From the NCBI RefSeq assembly GCF_027257155.1, contig NZ_JAPWDU010000004.1, forward strand, positions 124,001-188,000: DNA of 64,000 nucleotides, given 5' to 3'. This DNA is from Cerasicoccus sp. TK19100 (lineage in GTDB: Bacteria > Verrucomicrobiota > Verrucomicrobiia > Opitutales > Cerasicoccaceae). Shown piece after piece: positions 43,543 through 52,595 of the stretch. The position numbers and the translations under genes are program-made. The notes under the pieces were generated by a model. It saw nothing but the letters and a program-made list of their open reading frames with translations, did no database searches and had not been told where the DNA came from. Position 1 is the stretch's first letter. Each line of letters begins with the position of its first letter.

Positions 43543-44579
43543 CCGAAAGCTTCGAATTTCACACCCCGTGGATGCTGTGGTTTCTCCTGGCGCTGCCCGT
43601 GCTGCTTTTCATCAAAGGGCGCACTGGTCGCTCGGCGTCGTTGATCTTTTCTTCCACGGCCATCGCGCGTGATGTCGCCAAGCAAGCCAAGACCCGCGCG
43701 GGTGGTTTTCTCTTCTTCCTGCGCCTGCTCGCGTTGGCTGCATTGATCATCGCCATGGCACGTCCGCAGATTGGCAAGGGTCACTCGGAAGTCGAGGCGA
43801 GCGGCATCGACATCGTGCTCGCGGTGGATGTCTCCGGTTCAATGGCAGCGCTCGACTTTGCAACGCAAAGTGATCTCGCCACCCGTCTCGATATCGTGAA
43901 GCGCGTCATTAACGAATTTATCGAAGAAAGGCCCAATGACCGCATCGGCCTGATCGCCTTTGCCAAGGAACCGTTTCTCGTGAGCCCACTCACGCTGAAT
44001 CATGATTGGCTGCGCCGCAATTTGGAGCGGCTCGACCTCGGCATCATCGATGGCGCGGGCACCGCGATTGGCCCAGCCATTGGTATGAGTGCAAACCGCC
44101 TGCGCGATCTGCCCGCCAAGAGTCGCGTGGTGATTCTGCTCACCGATGGTGAGGACACCGTGGGCCAACTCCCACCCATCGCCGCAGCCGAGGCCGCCGA
44201 ATCTTTTGACGTAAAAATCTACACCATCGCCGCCGGCAAATCCGGTCGCGTGCCGATGCCGCGCGTCGACCGCATGGGCGTGCCCGTGCGCGATCAGAGC
44301 GGCAACCTCATTTTCACCGGACAATATGGCGACAGCCGCGTCGATGAAGAGACGCTGGAGAAGATTGCCGAAGTGACCAACGGCAAGTTCTACCGCGCCA
44401 CCAACACCGACGAGTTGGCCAAGATTTATCAGGACATCGACGAGCTCGAAAAAACCGAGGTCAAGCTGAAGCACTACGCCGAGTATGAAGAGCTGTTCTT
44501 CTGGCCGGCGCTGCTCGGGCTGACCCTGATCTCGCTGGAGCAACTGCTCGGCAACACCCGCTTCAAACGACTGCCATGA
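43539..44579 (+). CDS. batA: BatA-like VWA protein
   Basis: 346 residues: two N-terminal TM helices (~10-25 and 58-78), a VWA domain with MIDAS residues 'AVDVSGSM' and 'LLTDGED', and a C-terminal TM helix (~320-336). Known operon role: a membrane complex with BatB and others, linked to aerotolerance or envelope stress in Bacteroides. Overlaps its neighbours by 4 bases on each side. A perfect palindrome copy (43855-43871) encodes 'DFATQS' just after the MIDAS loop, where relatives carry an unrelated segment of equal length. Confidence 0.9.
   Translation: MTESFEFHTPWMLWFLLALPVLLFIKGRTGRSASLIFSSTAIARDVAKQAKTRAGGFLFFLRLLALAALIIAMARPQIGKGHSEVEASGIDIVLAVDVSGSMAALDFATQSDLATRLDIVKRVINEFIEERPNDRIGLIAFAKEPFLVSPLTLNHDWLRRNLERLDLGIIDGAGTAIGPAIGMSANRLRDLPAKSRVVILLTDGEDTVGQLPPIAAAEAAESFDVKIYTIAAGKSGRVPMPRVDRMGVPVRDQSGNLIFTGQYGDSRVDEETLEKIAEVTNGKFYRATNTDELAKIYQDIDELEKTEVKLKHYAEYEELFFWPALLGLTLISLEQLLGNTRFKRLP
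43855..43871. repeat. Palindrome copy 4, in batA
   Basis: ACTTTGC-AAC-GCAAAGT, perfect arms. Confidence 0.8.
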
Positions 44580-47209
44580 ACTTTGAATACACCAGTTGGT
44601 TGATCGCTATCCCCGTCGCACTTTTGCTGCTGAGCGGGCTGTTCCTGTCCAACAGTCGCGCGCGGCGCAAGCGGGTGCGGCAGTTCGCCTCCGACCGTTT
44701 GGTAAAGCAACTGCTCGCCAGCTACAGCCCGGCACGTCGTCGTTTTAAGAACGCGCTGATCCTCGTCGCGCTCGCGCTGTTGCTCTTTGCCTTGGCACGT
44801 CCCCAGTGGGGCTTCACGTGGCGCGAGACGAAGAGCAAGGGCATCGACATCATGTTCGTCATGGACGTTTCCCGTAGCATGCTCGCCAAGGACATTAAGC
44901 CGGATCGTCTGGAGCGCTCAAAACTGGCGATCCTCGACTTTCTCGACAAGCTGGAGGGCGACCGCGTGGGCCTCGTCGCCTTTGCTGGCAACGCATTTTT
45001 ACAGTGCCCGCTGACGCTGGACTACGATGCCTTCCGCCAGTCGCTGGAGGCGGTCGACACGAATGTCATTTCGCTTGGCGGCACCGACATTGCCCGCGCG
45101 ATCAACGAAGCCGAAGCCGCCTTTTCCGATAAGAACAATTACAAGATCGTCGTCATGATTACCGACGGCGAAGACTTGGAAGAAGACGGTATCGCCCGCG
45201 CCAAAGAGGCTTCCGATAACGGCATCACAATTTACACGGTCGGCGTCGGCACACCCGAGGGTGAACTGATCCCCGTACGCAATCGCTATGGCCAGCTCAC
45301 TTATCTACGTGACGACGACGGCGAACTGGTCCGCACCAAGCTCGATGCCGACACGCTGAGCGAGATCGCTGAGGCCACCGATGGTTTCTACACGCCCTTG
45401 GGCCCGACCGGCTATGGGCTGGAGCAAGTTTACGAAGCCGGCCTGGAGGCCATCCCTGAACAGGAGCTGGCCTCGCGCATGCAGAAAGTCTGGCTGGAGC
45501 GTTTCCAATGGCCGCTGGGGATAGCAATCATTCTGCTTGCCTGGGAGCCACTGATCGGCACACGACGCCTTACTTTGCGTCGCAAAGTAAAGGCTACCGG
45601 CGTCGCAAAATCCACTTCAGGCATGGCGACCAAAGCCGCGGCAGTCGTTATTTTTCTCGGTGCCCTCTTTGCGACAAGTGACCTTAACGCATCGGTCCGC
45701 CAAGGCGAGCAACTCTTTCGCAATGGCGATTATGCGGCCGCTGCGGAGGAGTTTAAAGCCGCCGTCGACAGTGATCCAATGAATGCCCAAGCGTCGTTCA
45801 ACCTCGGCAATGCTTACCAGGCACTCGGCCAGAATGAAGAGGCGCAAGAGGCCTATATGCGCGCGCTGGTCACGACGGACTTCGAGCTGCAAGCCGACGC
45901 ATTTTATAACCTGGGTACGTTGCGTTATTCTGCCGCCTCCGAGAAGTTGGGCGAAGCCGATGTCGGCACCATCGTCGAGCAAGGTAAAGAAATCAGTCGC
46001 GCGACTAGCGTAGCGATTCAAAACGGCAATGCGATCCTACAACAAGCAACCTCCATTGACGAAGCGCCACAGCCGCAGAGCGGTCAACCCAGCCCCAAGC
46101 AAATGCTACTGCAGCGCGCGCAACAAGCCCTGCAAGCCGCCGAGCAAGCCAAGGCCGGAGGCGAAGAAGCGATCAAAGCCACTGCCACCGCTCAAGCCGC
46201 CGCTAAGCCAATCAGCCTGGCATGGGAGCAAGCTGCAAATGACTTTCAAAGCTCGTTGGAGCTCAACCCGGCTGGCGAAGACGCCGCGCATAATTATAAT
46301 TTCGTCTCGAAGCAAATCGAAGACTTGAAGCGGGACTTGCACGAACTCAAGCGCGCCGAGGATCGCATTAAAAAAGACCAGCCCGAGCTGGAGCACGTCA
46401 TTGAAGAACTGCGCAAACTGCTGGAGGAAAATCAGCAGGACCAACAGAATCAGGATCAGCAGAATCAAGACCAGCAAGACCAACAGCAAAACCAGGATCA
46501 ACAGAACCAGGACCAGCAGCAGAATTCCGATCAGCAGCAACAGCAGGATCAACAACAGCAACAAGATCAGCAGTCCGGCCAGCAGAACGATCAAGAGCAG
46601 CAAAGCCAGCAGGACCAGCAACAGCAGCAAGGCGACCAACAGGAATCGCAAGATCAGCAATCCGGCGAAGAACAAAACCAGGAGCAATCCGAACAGCAGC
46701 AATCTGGCGAAGAAGAGCAGCAGCAAGATGGTTCTGAGCAAACGGAAGGTTCTGAAGAGCAAGAGGGCTCGGAGAAGGAGCAACAGGACGCGGAGCAATC
46801 CGAAGAAGGCGAGCAGGAAGGTGAAGACCAACGCGGCCCGGAGCGCGACCCCGAGGAAGTTGACCGCATGATCGACAACATGGAGCAAGGCGAGCAGCCC
46901 GGCGAAGAGGAATCCGTCGCTCAGGAGAGTGGTGAGCAGTCGGCCGAGCAGCAGCCCAATGAAGACTTGATGCAGATGTCCGAAGAAGACGCGCAGAAAG
47001 CCATGGAAGAAGCTGCCCGAGCCGCCGCGATCGCCGAGGCCACCGAAGGCGAACCCGGCGAAGACGCCGTGCCAATCGGGGTGATGTCCGTCGACGATGC
47101 GCGCCGCTTGTTGGAATCTTTAAAACGATCTGAAAAGAAACTACCGGTGTCCGGCTATGGCCGCCGGGAGTCTAACCGTGACGATGATGGCAAACGAAAG
47201 GATTGGTAA
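44576..47209 (+). CDS. BatB-BatC fusion: VWA + TPR + Gln-rich tail
   Basis: 877 residues. The BatB part (1-~330) has two TM helices, a VWA domain ('VMDVSRSMLAKDI', 'MITDGEDLEEDG') and a third TM helix. The BatC part begins near M350 with a signal-like helix ('AAAVVIFLGALFATSDLNA'), then TPRs ('ASFNLGNAYQALGQNEEAQE'), a coiled stretch, and a ~190-residue Gln/Glu/Asp low-complexity tract (~618-810). The two parts are normally separate genes. At the joint (codons ~331-338) sits the dispersed palindrome. An in-frame ATG at 45623 could still start BatC alone. Confidence 0.88.
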   Translation: MNFEYTSWLIAIPVALLLLSGLFLSNSRARRKRVRQFASDRLVKQLLASYSPARRRFKNALILVALALLLFALARPQWGFTWRETKSKGIDIMFVMDVSRSMLAKDIKPDRLERSKLAILDFLDKLEGDRVGLVAFAGNAFLQCPLTLDYDAFRQSLEAVDTNVISLGGTDIARAINEAEAAFSDKNNYKIVVMITDGEDLEEDGIARAKEASDNGITIYTVGVGTPEGELIPVRNRYGQLTYLRDDDGELVRTKLDADTLSEIAEATDGFYTPLGPTGYGLEQVYEAGLEAIPEQELASRMQKVWLERFQWPLGIAIILLAWEPLIGTRRLTLRRKVKATGVAKSTSGMATKAAAVVIFLGALFATSDLNASVRQGEQLFRNGDYAAAAEEFKAAVDSDPMNAQASFNLGNAYQALGQNEEAQEAYMRALVTTDFELQADAFYNLGTLRYSAASEKLGEADVGTIVEQGKEISRATSVAIQNGNAILQQATSIDEAPQPQSGQPSPKQMLLQRAQQALQAAEQAKAGGEEAIKATATAQAAAKPISLAWEQAANDFQSSLELNPAGEDAAHNYNFVSKQIEDLKRDLHELKRAEDRIKKDQPELEHVIEELRKLLEENQQDQQNQDQQNQDQQDQQQNQDQQNQDQQQNSDQQQQQDQQQQQDQQSGQQNDQEQQSQQDQQQQQGDQQESQDQQSGEEQNQEQSEQQQSGEEEQQQDGSEQTEGSEEQEGSEKEQQDAEQSEEGEQEGEDQRGPERDPEEVDRMIDNMEQGEQPGEEESVAQESGEQSAEQQPNEDLMQMSEEDAQKAMEEAARAAAIAEATEGEPGEDAVPIGVMSVDDARRLLESLKRSEKKLPVSGYGRRESNRDDDGKRKDW
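45568..45593. repeat. Palindrome copy 5, at the batB/batC joint
   Basis: The core ACTTTGC-GTC-GCAAAGT (45572-45588) is extended to 12-bp arms (GCCTTACTTTGC and its complement with one bulge), the longest stem of the set. Confidence 0.85.
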
Positions 47210-48981
47210 TGACTAAGTATCTTCCACGCCTGCTGATGCTAGTCGCGCTCATTTCTATCGGCAGCGCGGCGCAGGCACAGCGCATTCAGGCAAGCAGTGA
47301 GGCCCACCAGGAAATCCGCCAAGGGCAGACCGGCGTGTATCAATTCACGCTGCGCAGCTCAGACGTCGATCCACAGATTCCGCCGCCGGAGATTCCCAAG
47401 ATCGACGGGCTCGACATCGAGTTTGCCAACATCTCGCAGGGCGTTAGCCAGCATATTATTAATGGCTCGTTTTCGCGCACGATTTCAAAAACCTACCAGT
47501 ATCAAGTCACCGGCATTGAGCAAGGCGACTACACGATCCCGGGCTTCACCGTGGATGTACAGGGGGAAAAGGTGCACATCCCCGCCGCCAGTGTGCGCGT
47601 TGTCGAGGGACTGAACACCACCATCTGGACCGAGCTCGAACTACCGCGCGAAAAAATCTACGTCGGCGAGGCCGTCCTGGCGACTTTGAAGCTCTATTAC
47701 GATCCGTCGGAAATCATCAGCATCAGCCAGGCACGCAACCCGCCCTTTAGCGTGAAGGACAACGACTCGGTGACCATTGGCCAGTTTGGCAATCAGCGGG
47801 AACGCGTCGTCCGCCGCGACGGGCGCGACCTGCACGAAATTAGTTTTCAGGTGATGATCACTCCGCTGAAGTCCGGCCCGACGCCGATGGTCATTCAGTC
47901 CGATTTGGTCATTACTACGCGCAACGATCAGCCGCAACGCCGTTACCGCAGCATGCTCGATCAATTCATGAATAACCGCTACCAGCGCCACCAGGTGTCG
48001 CTCTACACGCCTGATGATCCCATCGACGTGCAGCCGTTGCCCGCGGAAGGCCGGCCCACGTATTTCACCGGCGGCATCGGCATCTTCAGCGTGGACAAGC
48101 CGCAGCTTTCCGACACGAAAACCATGGCCGGCGAACCGCTGACCATGACCCTCACCGTGCGCGGCCAAGGCAACTTCGACCGTCTGCAAGCTCCCACATT
48201 GGCCGAAGACGACAATTGGCGCGACTACCCGCCGGAGGAGGAATTTTTCCCGGCTGACCAAATGGGCTACACCGGTGCCAAGACCTTTGAATACACTCTA
48301 ATCTCGCGCGAGCCGGGCGAGATGATGACGCCGGAAATCAATTTTAACTTCTTTGATCCGGAAACGGAAAAATACGTGGAGCTGCCCATCCCTGGTCAGC
48401 AAATTATGGTGGAAGCCAACCCGAATGCACAGCGCCCGAAGCGCAACCCGGTCGCCGCACGCCGTGGGCCGGAGCTGCTGCCAATCGCCACCACGACAGG
48501 ACGCTTGGTCAGCACAATCAAGCCCATCGTCACGAACCCGATTTTCATTGGCTCGCAGTTGATACCGGCGCTCGCGATCGGGCTGCTGTTCTACTCGCGC
48601 CGCCAGCAACTGCGATTGGAGAACGACTCCGCCTATGCGCGAAATTTCTACGCCGACCGCGCGACCAAGACCGAGCTGACCGCTGCCAAGCAGGCCGCTG
48701 ACCAGTGCGACGCCACCGCATTTTACGCCGCCGCTCAGCGCGCGGTGCAGGCCGCAGCCGGGCGTCATGTCGCACAGGCACCGGAGTCATTGACCATCGC
48801 CGATCTGGAGCAGATCGCACATAACCGCAATGCAGACGAGGATCAGTTGGCGCGTATTCATGCGTTTATGGAGGCCGGGGATGCGATTCGTTTTGGCGGC
48901 CTGGCCGATGCCCAAATCGACTTTAGCGCCGAATACGCGCAGCTCGAGAAAACCGTGAACGCATTGGGAGGTAATCGATGA
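47209..48981 (+). CDS. batD: BatD-like oxygen-tolerance protein
   Basis: 590 residues from the ATG at 47209, which shares one base with the upstream stop (TAATG); a TTG at 47203 is possible. Signal peptide (to AQAQ), then the BatD beta-rich region ('GQTGVYQFTL', 'GLDIEFANISQGVSQHI', 'YQVTGIEQGDYTIPGF'), and a late TM helix (~445-465). The cytosolic tail is helical. It is expected to face the periplasm in the Bat complex. Overlaps batE by 4 bases. Confidence 0.9.
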   Translation: MTKYLPRLLMLVALISIGSAAQAQRIQASSEAHQEIRQGQTGVYQFTLRSSDVDPQIPPPEIPKIDGLDIEFANISQGVSQHIINGSFSRTISKTYQYQVTGIEQGDYTIPGFTVDVQGEKVHIPAASVRVVEGLNTTIWTELELPREKIYVGEAVLATLKLYYDPSEIISISQARNPPFSVKDNDSVTIGQFGNQRERVVRRDGRDLHEISFQVMITPLKSGPTPMVIQSDLVITTRNDQPQRRYRSMLDQFMNNRYQRHQVSLYTPDDPIDVQPLPAEGRPTYFTGGIGIFSVDKPQLSDTKTMAGEPLTMTLTVRGQGNFDRLQAPTLAEDDNWRDYPPEEEFFPADQMGYTGAKTFEYTLISREPGEMMTPEINFNFFDPETEKYVELPIPGQQIMVEANPNAQRPKRNPVAARRGPELLPIATTTGRLVSTIKPIVTNPIFIGSQLIPALAIGLLFYSRRQQLRLENDSAYARNFYADRATKTELTAAKQAADQCDATAFYAAAQRAVQAAAGRHVAQAPESLTIADLEQIAHNRNADEDQLARIHAFMEAGDAIRFGGLADAQIDFSAEYAQLEKTVNALGGNR

Positions 48982-49712
48982 AAAACATGATTCGCATCAG
49001 CTTGTTCTTCGCCGCCCTGATAGCCTCGCTCGTCGCGCGCGGCGAGTCTGCGGACGCCCAATTCGCGCAGGCCAACCAACTCTACACCGACGGCGAATAC
49101 GCGCAGGCCATCGAAGCCTACCAGCAAATGCTACCGGCGCAGCAATCGGCCAATGTCCACTTTAACCTCGGCAACGCTTACTATCAGCTCGGCGAATACG
49201 GGCCCGCGGTTTTGCACTATGAAAAAGCGTTGGCGCTTGCTCCGCGTAACCCGGACATCAAGGCCAACCTCGAACTCACGCAAGAAGCCGCACAGCTCAC
49301 CCCTGCCCCTCCCGGCTGGGCGCAAATCGTGGGCGACCTCGCACCGGTAAATTTCTGGGCCTGGTTGGCGGTCATTGTCTTTTGGGCATTGGTCGCGCTG
49401 ATCGTGATTGCCCCGATGTATCGTTGGAAAGGGCTATCCCGCAACGGGCTCACGGCACTGTGCGCGCTGGTGCTGATCGTGAGTATGGTCGGCCTTTACG
49501 GCTGGCACGTGCGCGGCAGTTACGGCGTGGTGCTCACCGACGAAGCCACGCTAAGCGTCGCGCCGACGTCCACCAGCCCGGCGGCAGGTTCCGTAAAAGC
49601 CGGTCAACTCGCACAGATTCGCGAGCGTCACGGTGAGTATTTCCTGGTCACCGTTGGCACAGATAAAATCGGCTGGCTGCCGAACAAAGCTTTTTCGCCC
49701 ATCTGGGATTAG
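48978..49712 (+). CDS. batE: BatE-like TPR/SH3 membrane protein
   Basis: 244 residues: signal peptide, one or two TPRs ('VHFNLGNAYYQLGEYGPAVL'), two TM helices (~118-138 and 150-170) and a C-terminal bacterial SH3-like segment ('AAGSVKAGQLAQIRERHGEY', then 'DKIGWLPNKAF'). Last gene of the Bat operon; ATGA overlap with batD. Confidence 0.88.
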   Translation: MKNMIRISLFFAALIASLVARGESADAQFAQANQLYTDGEYAQAIEAYQQMLPAQQSANVHFNLGNAYYQLGEYGPAVLHYEKALALAPRNPDIKANLELTQEAAQLTPAPPGWAQIVGDLAPVNFWAWLAVIVFWALVALIVIAPMYRWKGLSRNGLTALCALVLIVSMVGLYGWHVRGSYGVVLTDEATLSVAPTSTSPAAGSVKAGQLAQIRERHGEYFLVTVGTDKIGWLPNKAFSPIWD

Positions 49713-49740
49713 CAGCGTCCCGCTGCACCGAGAGTTTTTT
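49712..49740 (+). terminator. Possible terminator of the Bat operon
   Basis: GCAGCG-TCC-CGCTGC begins within the stop codon, and a T6 run follows after eight bases; the T-run then forms one arm of a TTTTTTGC-AGT-GCAAAAAA hairpin. The distance between stem and T-run makes it a weak call. Confidence 0.45.
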
Positions 49741-49896
49741 GCAGTGCAAAAAAACGGTGAGGCAGTGAGGCGATGAGGCAGTGCGGCGGCGATGACGGAG
49801 CATCGCCCTCCAGCGTAGAGGCAACTTTACTTTGCGATGCAGAGTGACAATCGCCAGACAGGCAAGATTACTTTGCGATGCAAAGTAAAACGTGCG
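49735..49896. repeat. Cluster of four small repeat types
   Basis: In order: TTTTTTGC-AGT-GCAAAAAA; the word repeat GTGAGGCAGTGAGGC; an inverted GGAGGGCGATGC unit (49785-49813, family of 63027); and two palindromes ACTTTGC-GAT-GCAGAGT (49829-49845) and ACTTTGC-GAT-GCAAAGT (49870-49886). No gene. Confidence 0.75.
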
Positions 49897-50769
49897 CTAA
49901 GCGCCGCCTTGCGGTTCGATGTAGTCGCGGCAAGCGAACTTCACTTCGTGTAGGAAGTGGACGGGATCATCCTGCGACCAGCGATTGGAGAAAATTTCAA
50001 TTTCCAGCATTCCATCGAAGCCGGCTTCCTCGACTTGCTTGCTGATGCGGCGCAGCTCAATGCAGCCTTCGCCAGGAATGCCACGATCATTGAGGAAGTC
50101 TAGCGTGGGCGTTTTCCAGTCGGCTACGTGGTAGCAAAAGAGATTATCGTTCTCGCCAGCGCGGGCGATCTCATCACCGAGAGAGGAGTCCCACCACTGC
50201 TGATAGGTATCCACGCAAACGCCGAGATAAGTCGAGCCGAGCTGCTCCACCAGGTCGTTGGCTTCGCGCAGCGTGTTGATGCATCCGCGTTCGTCAGCAT
50301 GCATGGGGTGCTGAGCTTCGAGCGCCATGCGCACGTGCTTTTTCTCGGCATAGGGTATGAGTTTTTCCAGTGCTTCGCGCACCTGTGCACGGCTGGCGTC
50401 CATGCTCTGTAGGGGGTCGGCACCGGGGATGATCAGCACCGAGGAGGCACCGATGGCTTCCGCCTCGTCGATGCAGCGCTCGGTGTCGTAGATCGCCGAG
50501 CGACGTGCATTCGCGTCGACCGCGGCGAAGAATCCGCCACGGCAATAGGAGGCGACTTCGAGCTTATACTCGTTGAGCAGTTTGCGAATTTCGGCAGGCG
50601 GTTTTTCCATGACATCCTGCCGCCAGAGCGAGACCCCGGCAAATCCCGACTCCGCAATCACGCGCAGCTTATTCTCGATCCCCTGAAGATCGAGAGAGAT
50701 CGTGTGGATCGCCAAGCGTGACGACAGCGGTCGGGCCCGCTTTTTCGCAAAAAGCGTCAATGGATTCAT
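49897..50769 (-). CDS. Sugar phosphate isomerase/epimerase-like TIM barrel
   Basis: 290 residues from the ATG at 50769 (MNPLTLFAKKRARPL); the upstream open frame to 50967 crosses the divergent promoter region. AP-endonuclease-2-type barrel: 'KLRVIAESGFAGVSLWRQDV', 'GASSVLIIPGADP', 'HVRMALEAQHPMHADERGCI', 'LGVCVDTYQQWWD', 'CYHVADW', 'IPGEGCIEL' and 'GMLEIEIFS', with E, D, H and E metal ligands in the usual order. Substrate unknown. Divergent from the TetR-like gene. Confidence 0.85.
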   Translation of the reverse strand: MNPLTLFAKKRARPLSSRLAIHTISLDLQGIENKLRVIAESGFAGVSLWRQDVMEKPPAEIRKLLNEYKLEVASYCRGGFFAAVDANARRSAIYDTERCIDEAEAIGASSVLIIPGADPLQSMDASRAQVREALEKLIPYAEKKHVRMALEAQHPMHADERGCINTLREANDLVEQLGSTYLGVCVDTYQQWWDSSLGDEIARAGENDNLFCYHVADWKTPTLDFLNDRGIPGEGCIELRRISKQVEEAGFDGMLEIEIFSNRWSQDDPVHFLHEVKFACRDYIEPQGGA

Positions 50770-50930
50770 GGGTTTGGGTAGAATATTCGAGTTGCGTAAC
50801 CGTCTCGTCACTACGCTAACAATTCTAAGACACTTGGAAAGCCAAACTGTTGCCAAAAACGATATGCTCAGCCGCCCAAAATTGATCACCAACGACTTGA
50901 GATTTCCGCCAGTCGCGCTTAAATAACTGC

Positions 50931-51584
50931 ATGGCAAAAAAAGCAGCGCAAAAAAGCCGTCAGTCATGGATTGACGCCTATCTGGACCACCTGCTGGAAG
51001 AGGGGGAACCGCCCGCCAGCGTTTACCGATTCGCCAAGAATCAGGGGGTCGGCGAAAAGGCGTTTTACGCGCATTTTGCCAACTTCGAGTCCTTGGAAGG
51101 CGAGATCTGGAAGTCCCTCGTGGCCGACACCGTTACCGCGCTGCAGGCTGATGAAGACTACGCCAGCTTCCCGGTACAACAGAAGCTGGCGGCTTTCTAT
51201 TATACTTTTTTAGAGGGTGCGCTGGAGTATCGCTCGTTCATGCTGTTGCGCTTTCCGGGGGTGCAACTGGTGGCCTGCCCCGGGCGGCTCAATAAGTTTC
51301 GCGATGCCTTCATCGACTATGCCAAGCCGCTGCTGGACGCCGCCAAGGCCGAGCAGGAGATTCCCGAGCGCGGCAAGCTTAACCAGACCTACCCCGGCTT
51401 AGTGTATGCCCAGCTGCTGTTCATCATCGACTTTTGGCTCAAGGACGAGAGTGATCAATTCCAGCGGACCGACGCACTGATTGAGAAATCCGTCACGCTG
51501 GGCTTCGACCTGATCGGCACGCAAGTCGTCGATAGCGCCTTTGACCTCGTGCGCTTCCTCGCGGGTGAGCTAAAAGCGGGCTGA
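50931..51584 (+). CDS. TetR-like transcriptional regulator
   Basis: 217 residues. The N-terminal ~60 residues look like a TetR helix-turn-helix ('ASVYRFAKNQGVGEKAFYAH', then 'FANFESLEGEIW'). The larger helical C-terminal domain ('KLAAFYYTFLEGALEYRSFM') would bind a ligand or partner. It lies between the isomerase-like gene and, after a PEP-CTERM gene, an ABC1 kinase; similar regulators are known beside ABC1 kinases, so that gene is a plausible target. Confidence 0.75.
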   Translation: MAKKAAQKSRQSWIDAYLDHLLEEGEPPASVYRFAKNQGVGEKAFYAHFANFESLEGEIWKSLVADTVTALQADEDYASFPVQQKLAAFYYTFLEGALEYRSFMLLRFPGVQLVACPGRLNKFRDAFIDYAKPLLDAAKAEQEIPERGKLNQTYPGLVYAQLLFIIDFWLKDESDQFQRTDALIEKSVTLGFDLIGTQVVDSAFDLVRFLAGELKAG

Positions 51585-51704
51585 GCTAAACACAGTCGAA
51601 ACCACTGAACATACGCTCCACCGAAAGAGTGTATGCTTATCGCGAGTGCGGTGAATCTGTAATGAATGGCCCCCGCAGAGGGTGTTGGGATAGTTTTGGT
51701 GCCA

Positions 51705-52478
51705 ATGAAAACCCCAACACTCATACTCACATCTGCACTCATTACGAGTATCGCATCGGCCAACATCGTTGTTAACGGAGACTTCTCCTCGCCCATGGCG
51801 GGCACCTACAGCGCTTCCGTATTTGGCGGTGGCAACCTGAATGGAACCGGTGTCGCTGCTGGATCGGCAAACATTTATGATGGCGGCTGGGTGACCTACA
51901 GCGCCTCATCTAATGACTATTGGGAGGTCTCGGGCGGCGAAGGCGTTCGCACGTTCAACGCCAATTTCAACTACGGCGGCTTCGGCCAATTCGTCTCGAA
52001 TCCCGGTGACGGCAACTTCGACAATGGCGACTCGATTGAGTTTTCGCTGGATTACATATTCAATGGGTTGGACACCACGGGTGGCTTCGCGGCGACGGTT
52101 TACGGGGTCACCGCCCCCAACGGCACCAGCGCTGGCTGGAATCTCTTCTCCGGCGAAGGCATTAGTAATGCAGGGCAAAGCGGATCTGTGACGATCGACA
52201 CCGACTACACCAGCGGCGCGGATTACCAGTTCTACGTGCTCGATACAGTCTTCAGCAGCAGTGCGAGCACCGGCACCATTAGCTACGCTTCCGGTGCCAT
52301 AGAACTTACCCGCGATTATGCACTGTTTGCCATCGTATTCCAGGCGGATCGAGACTCCGGCTCAGCGGGGCCGATCAGTGTGGACAATGTGTCGCTGGCA
52401 GCCATCCCCGAGCCCGGCCACTACGCGATGCTGCTGGGTGTCGTAACGCTGGGGCTGCTCCGGGTGCGCCGCCGCTAA
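51705..52478 (+). CDS. PEP-CTERM sorting-domain protein
   Basis: 257 residues from the ATG at 51705, which gives a signal peptide (MKTPTLILTSALITSIASA). The beta-rich body ('NIVVNGDFSSP', 'DSIEFSLDYIFNGLD') resembles surface-matrix proteins of this class. The C-terminus has 'IPEPGHYAM', a hydrophobic helix and 'RVRRR'. An exosortase substrate by family knowledge. Followed by a terminator. Confidence 0.9.
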   Translation: MKTPTLILTSALITSIASANIVVNGDFSSPMAGTYSASVFGGGNLNGTGVAAGSANIYDGGWVTYSASSNDYWEVSGGEGVRTFNANFNYGGFGQFVSNPGDGNFDNGDSIEFSLDYIFNGLDTTGGFAATVYGVTAPNGTSAGWNLFSGEGISNAGQSGSVTIDTDYTSGADYQFYVLDTVFSSSASTGTISYASGAIELTRDYALFAIVFQADRDSGSAGPISVDNVSLAAIPEPGHYAMLLGVVTLGLLRVRRR

Positions 52479-52504
52479 CGATTTTTTCTTAAGCGAAAAA
52501 CACG

Positions 52505-52546
52505 CAACGCCGGTGGGTCATGCTGACTGCCGGCGTTGTTTTGTTT
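52505..52546 (+). terminator. Terminator after second PEP-CTERM gene
   Basis: CAACGCCGG / CCGGCGTTG (9 bp, perfect) around a 16-base loop, then TTTTGTTT. Confidence 0.85.
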
Positions 52547-52595
52547 ATCGGGCCAGCTTGCGAATTGGCAACTTCTGGCTTAGCTGAGAACCAGT

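Noticed and set aside
46106-46888. Leu-rich 260-codon frame opposite the Gln-rich tract
   Set aside because: CAG/CAA repeats read backwards give CTG/TTG leucines; an artefact of low complexity.
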